IMG/VR virus record: IMGVR_UViG_3300050821_010487
Coordinates: 1-64,000 of that record
DNA: 64,000 nucleotides
Origin: a virus
Strand: one strand, 5' to 3'
Of this stretch, positions 36,501-42,429 are shown piece by piece. Below the pieces are notes generated by a model. The model ran no database searches. It was not told the origin of the DNA and saw only the letters and a program-made list of their open reading frames with translations. A program made the translations under genes and the position numbers. Position 1 is the stretch's first letter; each line of letters begins with the position of its first letter.

Positions 36501-38901
36501 CAAAGGCGAGATGGCTAACACCCCGCACGATCCGGTGCACGACGACTACGCCAACAGCCGGATGCGTGGGCAGATCACCCGGGGACAGGCGCGTCGCGGC
36601 TACTACTACACCAACATCGGCGAGGACGCGGGGTCGCTGTCGGCGGTGGTCCCGTCGGCGGAACACCTGGAGCGGATCGAGCACGAGCCGAAGACGGCTT
36701 CGGCTGAGCCCCAGCTCGAAGCGCACGACTACGAGGGCACCGCCGGCGACCCGGCCCACATCACCCGGAACGAGAGCGGTCTGCTGCCGGTGGATTCGGT
36801 CCGGGACCTGCACGGCGTCAACGGCGAGCAGCCCGGCCACTCGGACTGGCACCGCACCGGGCAGGAGTGGGAGGACTTCAAGGGCGCGGTCGCCCGCGGC
36901 GAGGGCGGCGCCGGGGAGCCCATCTTCATCACGGTGGACCACGGCCAGGAGCCGAAGATCAGCGAGGGCAACCAGCGCCGCGACGCTTACGTGGAGAACG
37001 GCGCGTCTCACGTGCCGGTGGAGGTCCGCTACTTCGGGCATGCCGAGCAGCAGGGCACCGTCCACGAGCGCGCGATGCGCCGGACCGCTGCCGTGGAGCC
37101 GTTCGATGAAGAGACCGGAGAGCCCCGGCCGTGGCATAAGCGCTGGGAAGGCGAAAGCGATCGGGAGACGTCCGACCGCCGCGAGCGGTATGTCCATCAG
37201 GTCGCTGAGCGTCACGGAGTAGGAGCCGAGGTAGCCAGGCACGCGATCACCCGGGTGGCGCAGGACGTCCGCACAGGCGAGCCTTTTACCGGTGTCCGTG
37301 GCTACGGCTACACCCGAAGCCCCGGCGACATGAACGACAGCTTCTACACCGAGCGCCGGATCAAGGCCCTCAACGATCCGGAGACGTGGCGCGGCCGGAA
37401 GGTTCAGCACGTCTCTACCGATGAGGTTCATGCCTCCCAGCCATGGCTGAACCCGCCCAAACTCGCCCACAACCTGTTCCACCCTGGCAAGGACCTCCCG
37501 GCAATGGAGGGGGAGACCGGTCACCCGGACATCGACCCGGATGAATCCTGGGAGGATGCCGGAGAGGAACGCCGCCACCAAGACTCGCTAGGCGCTACCA
37601 CCCGGTTCGTGCGCCGCTCCGACGGCCGCCTCCAGGTCGGCGACGGGCACCACAGGGCCGCGATCGACATGCTGCTCGGCAAGGAGACTACCCCGGGGCT
37701 GGTGATCAACGAGCACGAGCTGGATTCACCCCCGGTACGGCTGCACGGCGAGGAGATGACCGCTCCGGAGCTGCACGCCCACATGCTGGAGCACCACGAC
37801 CGCACCCGGTCCGAGCTGCCCGAGCCCAGGGATGCCAATCACCTGGACCTGGTGGACGAGCACGACCACAGCCACGAGTTCGATGACCCGAGCCACGTCC
37901 ACGCTGTCCGCAAGACCGCTTCAGGCTCCGACGGTGATGACTACTTCACCTGCGCGAAGGGCCACGAGCACTGGGGCGAGCACGGCGCCGCTGGCCTGCT
38001 GATCCGGCACCGGGACGACGACGGCCTCTACCGGTACCTGCTGCAGAAGCGGGGCCCGGACGGCACGGGCAAGGGCCAGGTTGACCACGGCGGGAAGTGG
38101 TCGATCCCGTCGGGGGCGATCGGCGAGGGCGAGGAGCCCCTGGATGGCGCCAAGCGGGAGTACCGCGAGGAGATGGGCTCGCTGCCCCAGGGCGTCACCC
38201 ACCACCACTCGGTGACCTCGACAAATTGCGGGGACTGGCGGTTCACCACCCACGTGATGGACGCCCCGGAGCGGTTCATGCCGCGCGGCCGGGGCGAGAC
38301 CGAGGACGAGGTGGCCGGGGCCGCCTGGCACACCGCCAAAGAGGTCCAGGGCCTCAAGGACCGCGGCGAGCTGCACCCGGCGTTCGCCAAGTCCTGGGAC
38401 GAGGTCCGGCGCTCGCGCGGCCAGAAGGAAGCCGTCAAGGGCTACGACCCGGAGCCCCGCACCGGCATGATCTACCTGGACGTCCCGCCTGAGCTGATCC
38501 ACCAGGTGCCAGGCGGGGTGAACGATTCCCACATCACACTGGTGTACCTCGGCAAGGGGCTGAGCGACGAGCAGTTCGGGGAGGCGTGCCGCCGCGCGGC
38601 CAAGGCAGCGGCCGGCGCCCAGCCCATGGAGGGCGTGCTGCGGGGCGTCGAGACCTTCCCGCCGAGCGACGGCAAGACCCCGGCGTTCGTCCCGGCCTAC
38701 ATCCCCGGGATCGGGGAACTGCGCCGCGGCCTGGAGGACCTGTCGGCGAGCGAGCACAAGGACTACCGTCCGCACCTCACGCTTGGATATCTGGAGCCCG
38801 GCGACGAGATGCCGCCGCCGCACCCGCCCGTCCACCTGCGGTTCACCCACCTGCACGTGAAGCGCGGCGACCAGGTGGTAGCTTTCCCCCTGGGTGGTTA
38901 G
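33502..38901 (+). CDS. Polyvalent protein 2: ART, GNAT, NTase, ParB, Nudix and 2H-phosphoesterase modules, 1799 aa
   Basis: GTG at 33502, overlapping polyvalent protein 1 by 25 nt. Modules: R-S-E ART (about 76-203, HRSV, HWSA, EYEVP); GNAT acetyltransferase (258-357, RGKGIGAGLL); ART-PolyVal (382-580, WYHGT to GHDGIVYGN); Pol-beta-type nucleotidyltransferase (684-883, LVGGSAS and DLDVVIGV); ART-like (903-1063, GVWYHGT); ParB-like (1077-1187, ISEGNQRRDAY); second ParB-like (1270-1440, GDGHHRAA); Nudix hydrolase (1487-1610, complete Nudix box at 1538-1562); 2H/LigT phosphoesterase (1652-1793, HITLVYLG and HLTLGYL). Modules are separated by KTA or RTA peptides. Making and removing ADP-ribose within one protein suggests a role in NAD+ chemistry of the host, which is inference. 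Confidence 0.82.
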   Translation: MRASPKSVSRQAEAAVTEPVYGGYAHQWDDYEDPEDNEDEYDTCYHCQRNHNPHEHAGDQTFSPDWHEELPKIPSIHRSVGVVLPDELDKKVHDPATPPHEAASALMHHLTTAYPYQGHTHWSAHQGLEHAEKTFGHAHPEGYHGPSSKITRVMMHAKTPRPDDIEYDNDSLIEDEISPYRHPEYEVPLHPNAPVHLTGVSWSRPQTGRWNEGGSKWHSDPAPAVHHHMFGKPFELTAALDRAAALKRATAAIEHEPTGDGAHWFEHFDSEGNSAGHAIVHERPDHTWVQSMTVNPGERGKGIGAGLLDHVQNHFGKPLRLKPYPIGEREDDPGEEQLRDWYGRRGFTDYERREGDDLDAHDWMERHAAGEILRNPHTQGREWYHGTKASSEQLAGGFRIADSDPDPDWPAHWSTGVGVHFAAHHSMASKFADPNIGVGGKGGAADPWHSTTPSVVHARLHITNPKVYPNEDRMADDVFEHEYDHRKNYISRYLDGGDKEGDKEAPYAASDYFSYDHHPSERPSRGEDEHFDDWEDHSEWGEEQPEPVYRREQWLNLHPDQAGIAKRYRERLQSEGHDGIVYGNSAPDERVRSSKPESNMAAIAFHPHQIEITKHHVHGDEHKTAARWEPSSGVFGPTTGHDPRLFENHELRPEVRRDLMERLDRALRVDTGLVGSDWQDWTRIYLVGGSASEWAGARPNDAAQDLDVVIGVNFFEARRHQSQSDAFQNMDSDQIATAFNSALRAAFNDPDWHPGFGGTWQLTAYVNPLAWDITAIKPYAAYDVSDMKWAVHPPHLPEHSVADFHPAILAIARAVATEVRAVLRLPEPARTREARALWERIHSDRSRAFSGEGEGWEDPGNLIEKYLAYAPGNILGQIKDLVWAQTKTADLQQQVKTAVATGVWYHGTPDDRNWEHGAANGLHIGTEEAARQALNARIGKPHEGEWDGTRPYGRTLLSPAQTTGVERNLTMPRYPSGRATYSDGKQVPADARPNIFPVRVKGEMANTPHDPVHDDYANSRMRGQITRGQARRGYYYTNIGEDAGSLSAVVPSAEHLERIEHEPKTASAEPQLEAHDYEGTAGDPAHITRNESGLLPVDSVRDLHGVNGEQPGHSDWHRTGQEWEDFKGAVARGEGGAGEPIFITVDHGQEPKISEGNQRRDAYVENGASHVPVEVRYFGHAEQQGTVHERAMRRTAAVEPFDEETGEPRPWHKRWEGESDRETSDRRERYVHQVAERHGVGAEVARHAITRVAQDVRTGEPFTGVRGYGYTRSPGDMNDSFYTERRIKALNDPETWRGRKVQHVSTDEVHASQPWLNPPKLAHNLFHPGKDLPAMEGETGHPDIDPDESWEDAGEERRHQDSLGATTRFVRRSDGRLQVGDGHHRAAIDMLLGKETTPGLVINEHELDSPPVRLHGEEMTAPELHAHMLEHHDRTRSELPEPRDANHLDLVDEHDHSHEFDDPSHVHAVRKTASGSDGDDYFTCAKGHEHWGEHGAAGLLIRHRDDDGLYRYLLQKRGPDGTGKGQVDHGGKWSIPSGAIGEGEEPLDGAKREYREEMGSLPQGVTHHHSVTSTNCGDWRFTTHVMDAPERFMPRGRGETEDEVAGAAWHTAKEVQGLKDRGELHPAFAKSWDEVRRSRGQKEAVKGYDPEPRTGMIYLDVPPELIHQVPGGVNDSHITLVYLGKGLSDEQFGEACRRAAKAAAGAQPMEGVLRGVETFPPSDGKTPAFVPAYIPGIGELRRGLEDLSASEHKDYRPHLTLGYLEPGDEMPPPHPPVHLRFTHLHVKRGDQVVAFPLGG

Positions 38902-38916
38902 CAAGCAAGGCTGTAT
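38898..38916 (+). promoter_or_regulatory. 19-bp element over the stop of polyvalent protein 2 (copy 8)
   Basis: TTAGCAAGCAAGGCTGTAT in the second orientation. TATCCA follows at 38914-38919, just before AGGAGG, so the transcript for the gene at 38930 would be almost leaderless. No good -35. Confidence 0.5.
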
Positions 38917-38929
38917 CCAGGAGGAATGG

Positions 38930-39169
38930 GTGGAAAAGGCCGAATACCCCCAGCGGCAGTGCCGGCAGCCGGTCACTGAGGACGGCCTGATCGACCACTT
39001 CTGCGACGGCCCCGACCTGCACCCCGGGCCCTGCGCCCCGTCCACCTCGGAGGCCGCACTGAAGCGCCGTCAGGCCTGGGAGGACGCCCATCCGGGATGG
39101 GAGAAGCTGATGAGGCCCGCCGACCCGTTCGCCGAGATAGGCGCCACCGTCCCCGAGGAGCGCAAGTGA
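38930..39169 (+). CDS. Hypothetical Cys/His-containing protein, 79 aa
   Basis: GTG at 38930 follows AGGAGG by 5 nt; upstream in-frame starts lack a site. Contains CRQPVTEDGLIDHFC and HPGPC, a possible zinc site. Begins a run of four overlapping genes after the element at 38898. Confidence 0.55.
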   Translation: MEKAEYPQRQCRQPVTEDGLIDHFCDGPDLHPGPCAPSTSEAALKRRQAWEDAHPGWEKLMRPADPFAEIGATVPEERK

Positions 39170-39450
39170 CGCAGCCCAGCGAAGTGATGATCAGCCGCCT
39201 GGCCCCCGAGCCGGGCGCCCCTGCCCCCGCCGCGAGCGCGCCATCGCGCGGGCCGGAGTTCCTGATCGAGATCCTGGCCCCGTCCGACGGCGCACCGCTG
39301 CTGCGCATGTTCGAGCGCGGCGGCAGGCTGGCCGTCGAGTACGACGACAGCCGGCTGGAGGAGGGTGCCAGGGCGTTCGTCCACGAGATGATGCGCTGGT
39401 CCGGCCTGGCTGGCATCGACTGGAAGAACGAGGCTAAGGCGGCCGGGTGA
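39166..39450 (+). CDS. Hypothetical protein, 94 aa
   Basis: GTG in a 4-nt overlap, GAGGAG upstream. Pro/Ala-rich first third, then a beta-helix body (LLRMFERGGRLAVEYDDS). No family recognised. Confidence 0.6.
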   Translation: MTQPSEVMISRLAPEPGAPAPAASAPSRGPEFLIEILAPSDGAPLLRMFERGGRLAVEYDDSRLEEGARAFVHEMMRWSGLAGIDWKNEAKAAG

Positions 39451-39830
39451 GCGAGCCCGTCTTCGTCTGCCCGCGGTGCGCGCATTTCAGCCAGCACCCG
39501 CTGGAGGTCTACTTCCAGTGGTGCGCGGCCTGCAAGACCGTAACAGGCATCCCGCGGAAGTGTGTGCACGAGACCGAGCCTCAGCCCACGACCCCCTGGC
39601 GGGTCATCCGCGACAACCAGGACGACTGCCTGCTGGCGATCGAGCGCCGCAACCCGCTGCCGGTCAAGGCGCTCAAAGCGCTGCCGCCGTGGCGCGCGGT
39701 CATGATGGCCACGGTCGCCAACCGTGCCTGCATCTGCTTGGAGCGGGGGACCCTCGCCCAGATCCACGCCGAAGCCGCCGCGGTGGGTGGCACCGGCAAG
39801 CTCGGCGACTGGTGGGAGAGACCAGAATGA
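39447..39830 (+). CDS. Zinc-ribbon protein, 127 aa
   Basis: GTG in a 4-nt overlap. CPRCAHF and CAACKT within the first 35 residues form a zinc ribbon. The rest is helical. Coupled to both neighbours. Confidence 0.6.
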   Translation: MSEPVFVCPRCAHFSQHPLEVYFQWCAACKTVTGIPRKCVHETEPQPTTPWRVIRDNQDDCLLAIERRNPLPVKALKALPPWRAVMMATVANRACICLERGTLAQIHAEAAAVGGTGKLGDWWERPE

Positions 39831-40549
39831 AGATCGGTGTGCAGAACCTGTCCACGCTCGTCAGCGGCGAAGACGCTTACATCATGGCGATGCTGGTGGA
39901 CAAGCAGCTCCGCGAGCACGCCGCGCCTGCCTGGGGGCTGCTGCCGCCGGCGGTCGCCTATCTCGGCACCGGCATCCGGGGCACGCCCTACCAGAACGCG
40001 ATCATCGGCATTCTGGACGACGCCGACCAGGCGGGCGACCTCGGCTGGCACACCGAGGGGCCCGACGCCGACGTCTACGGCCGGGTGTTCGCCCGGCCGG
40101 TGCTCGGCAACGGCGGCAGCGCACTCGGCCCGGTGGGCCTGACGGTGTGCTCGGTGCTGAGCCACGAGTGCCTGGAGACGTTGCTCGACCCGGCGTGTGA
40201 CTTGTGGGCCCAGGCTGCCGACGGCACGCTGTACGCCCGGGAGCTGGGTGACCCGGTGGAGTCCGACTCCTACTTGATCGAGATCACGGCGTCGGATACC
40301 AGCTCGGTCATGAGCACAGTCTCGGATTTCGTGCTGCCGTCATGGTTCGACCCGGACGCCGCGTCCGGGCAGACCGACTACATGGGCCTGACCACGGCCC
40401 CGTTCGAGGTCCGGTCCACCGGATACGTGATCGTGATGCAGGACGGCGTGATCAGCTCGCAATGGGGTGACGAGTATCCCGAGTGGCGCAAGGCCACCAA
40501 GCTGACTCCCGCCGCCCGCACCGCCCGCCGCCTACAGAGAGGAAGCTAG
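39827..40549 (+). CDS. Metallopeptidase-like phage protein, 240 aa
   Basis: ATG at 39827. LSHECLETLLDPACDLW (near residue 112) followed by ELGDPVESDSYLIE resembles phage proteins with a SHExLE...DPxxD zincin-like motif. The His-Glu pair and downstream acidic residues could bind zinc; the classical HExxH second His is absent. The C-terminus is basic (TPAARTARRLQRGS). Could be a virion-associated protease, which would suit the cleavage-like linkers in the polyvalent proteins; this link is speculative. Confidence 0.6.
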   Translation: MKIGVQNLSTLVSGEDAYIMAMLVDKQLREHAAPAWGLLPPAVAYLGTGIRGTPYQNAIIGILDDADQAGDLGWHTEGPDADVYGRVFARPVLGNGGSALGPVGLTVCSVLSHECLETLLDPACDLWAQAADGTLYARELGDPVESDSYLIEITASDTSSVMSTVSDFVLPSWFDPDAASGQTDYMGLTTAPFEVRSTGYVIVMQDGVISSQWGDEYPEWRKATKLTPAARTARRLQRGS

Positions 40550-40551
40550 TT

Positions 40552-40659
40552 ATGCATCTCTTCGAGCAATGTGCCGGAATCTTCGCGGGGCTAGTTGTCG
40601 GCAGCGTCCTGGTCCTGTGGCTTCGCCACTTCTCCTGGTGGCCGAAGCCCCGAGGTTGA
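40552..40659 (+). CDS. Single-helix membrane microprotein, 35 aa
   Basis: ATG at 40552 with AGAGAGGAAG upstream. One hydrophobic helix (AGIFAGLVVGSVLVLWL) and a basic, Trp-rich end (RHFSWWPKPRG). Small membrane protein of holin or antiholin size, but function is unknown. Its stop overlaps the TTGACT of the next promoter-like element. Confidence 0.55.
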   Translation: MHLFEQCAGIFAGLVVGSVLVLWLRHFSWWPKPRG

Positions 40660-40681
40660 CTAGCAAGGAAAGCTGTATTAC
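40656..40681 (+). promoter_or_regulatory. Promoter-like 19-bp element before the glycosylase gene (copy 9)
   Basis: TTGACT at 40656, element CTAGCAAGGAAAGCTGTAT at 40660-40678 and TATTAC at 40676. The spacing between boxes is only 14 nt, so a regulator that bends DNA may be needed, or a different -35 is used. Confidence 0.55.
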
Positions 40682-40765
40682 CCTTGCTCGTGGTGAGATT
40701 GGTCTGCGAGAGCCTCCGGCTCACCGGTTCCTTGCAAGCAGTGGCCCCGATGGTCCCTGCCGCGC

Positions 40766-40797
40766 CGGGTGCACCCGAGCCACAACGGGTGCACCCG
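40766..40797. promoter_or_regulatory. Tandem CGGGTGCACCCG palindromes
   Basis: A perfect 12-bp palindrome occurs at 40766-40777 and 40786-40797, centres 20 bp apart (about two helical turns), ending 24 bp before the glycosylase start. Typical of a two-dimer operator. Confidence 0.65.
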
Positions 40798-40821
40798 GTT
40801 CGTCGTTGAGAGGGGAGAGCG

Positions 40822-41448
40822 GTGGACAGCAAAGAAGCCAGGCTCCAGGACTTGTACCAGGGCTACGCGGAAACCGAGATCCTGCAGCAGGTCAGGCACC
40901 GGGACGGCAAGCCCAAGACCCTGGTCATGCCCAAGGGCCCTCTCGACTCCCCGCTGGCCATCGTCGGCGAGGCACCGGGCCGCGACGAGGAGCAGACCGG
41001 TGAGCCGTTCACCGGCAACGCCGGCCGGCTGCTGCAGGAGCTGTTCGCGGAGGCCATGATCCCGTGGCAGTTCTGTTACCGGGCCAACGTGCTCCCGTGG
41101 CGCCCGTCGCTCGCCAACCGCACCCCCTACCCGTTTGAGATCGACGCCTCCGTGCTCCGTGTCCAGGCTGAGATCGCGCTCGTAGGCCCGCAGATCGTGA
41201 TCGCGGCCGGGGCGGTCGCCTGGCAGGGGATCACCGCCCGGCAGATCATGCATTTCGCGGCTGCCCGCGGCCGGTGGGTCCGGAACTGGTCCCCCGGCTG
41301 GTACGCCCACTTCCAGTGTGACCTGCTCGCGATCTACCACCCGGCCGCCCTGCTGCACGCCCCGGCGACCAGGCGCAGCGAGATGCGGGCCGAGACCGTG
41401 GCCGCCCTGCGCAGCGTCCTGGCAGGCGAGCGTGTCGCAGCCGCCTGA
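40822..41448 (+). CDS. Uracil-DNA glycosylase superfamily protein
   Basis: 208 aa; removes uracil from DNA or a related base. GEAPGRDEEQTGEPFTGNAG is the family 4/5 motif I, and LAIYHPAALLH is the motif with the catalytic-region histidine. The four Cys that hold the iron-sulfur cluster in family 4 enzymes are missing; the N-terminus is instead basic and helical. Similar cluster-free phage proteins exist. Controlled by the tandem palindrome and the promoter-like element upstream. Confidence 0.85.
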   Translation: MDSKEARLQDLYQGYAETEILQQVRHRDGKPKTLVMPKGPLDSPLAIVGEAPGRDEEQTGEPFTGNAGRLLQELFAEAMIPWQFCYRANVLPWRPSLANRTPYPFEIDASVLRVQAEIALVGPQIVIAAGAVAWQGITARQIMHFAAARGRWVRNWSPGWYAHFQCDLLAIYHPAALLHAPATRRSEMRAETVAALRSVLAGERVAAA

Positions 41449-41767
41449 GGAGGCCGGGGCCCCCGAGGTGGAGGGCCCCGACTTCAGCGACCTGCCTGAC
41501 TCGCACGCGGAGCTGTGGAAGGTGGTGCTCGACATCGAGCACCACGAGCGGCTGACGGCAGCGCTGAAAGGCCACGCGCCGGGGGAGCCGGCCCACTCCG
41601 AGGCGCTGAAGTTCATGCAGCAGCAGGGCGCGCACCTGCGGGTGCTGCTGGCGGTGATGCTTCTGGACGCCTACGGCATCGAGGCGCCCGATACCGAAGC
41701 GTCACCGTACGGGCATGCGGGGAAGGCCCGCGCTTTCGGCAGTGACCTCAAGCCCCCGCCCGCGTAA
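41432..41767 (+). CDS. Hypothetical helical protein, 111 aa
   Basis: GTG at 41432, overlapping the glycosylase by 17 nt. Acidic N-terminus, then two long helices (LWKVVLDIEHHERLTAALKG; AHLRVLLAVMLLDAYG). No family recognised. Confidence 0.6.
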   Translation: MSQPPEEAGAPEVEGPDFSDLPDSHAELWKVVLDIEHHERLTAALKGHAPGEPAHSEALKFMQQQGAHLRVLLAVMLLDAYGIEAPDTEASPYGHAGKARAFGSDLKPPPA

Positions 41768-41825
41768 CGTTTGACCCGCTGGGGACCCACCGGCTCGCCC
41801 TCCCTGCCTTCTGCCACCGGAAGGT

Positions 41826-42332
41826 ATGGAGGGCGAGTCTTTGTCTACGACCACTGTCTGGGAATCTGGCCTGACGTGCGATGGCTCCGAGTGCGGGCGG
41901 GAGTTCGTGCTCGGCGAGGAGTTCATCTTCTGGTACGGGCAGAAGCTCTGCCAGCCCTGCGCCGCCAAGGACGCCGCCGGCCGCCGCGTGGCCGCCTGCG
42001 AGAGCGAGGACGTCCTGGACGTGGCCCGCCGTCACCTGGACGCCGGAGGCCGCGTGATCCTCACCAGGCGCCAGCTCCGCGAGCTGATCGCCCTGGCGTG
42101 CGCCGGCCCCTCCTTCACTCCGGTGCGCAAGCCCGACGCCGGCCATGGCCGCAAGCAGTGGTACGGCCGGCTGGCCGGGTGGGATGCGCGGCGGGTCGCC
42201 GCGGGCCTGTCCGCCGAAGAGGTGGCAGGCCTGTGGTCCGACTTCCTGGACGTCGGGCGCATGCCCCCGATCCGGCATTCCGACGTCGCGAGCCTTGTCA
42301 CGGCGATCGGTGCTCCCGCCGCCGCCGCGTAA
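41826..42332 (+). CDS. Zinc-binding protein, 168 aa
   Basis: ATG at 41826, or TTG at 41841 which has the better placed GGAGGG. CDGSECGREFV and CQPCAAKD form a treble-clef-like zinc site; the rest is helical with a basic, Trp-containing middle. No family recognised. Confidence 0.6.
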   Translation: MEGESLSTTTVWESGLTCDGSECGREFVLGEEFIFWYGQKLCQPCAAKDAAGRRVAACESEDVLDVARRHLDAGGRVILTRRQLRELIALACAGPSFTPVRKPDAGHGRKQWYGRLAGWDARRVAAGLSAEEVAGLWSDFLDVGRMPPIRHSDVASLVTAIGAPAAAA

Positions 42333-42429
42333 CCGAGCTGTGTTCGTGACCGTCCCGTGACCGCCTGGCTTTTGCGACCTGTGACCGGGCCGCAGAAGAA
42401 ATGAGACCAGCGACACGGAGGACGGCCCG

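Noticed and set aside
35569-37581. 670-codon leftward frame
   Set aside because: Lies opposite polyvalent protein 2, whose domains are recognisable; the leftward product is low-complexity and has no ribosome site.
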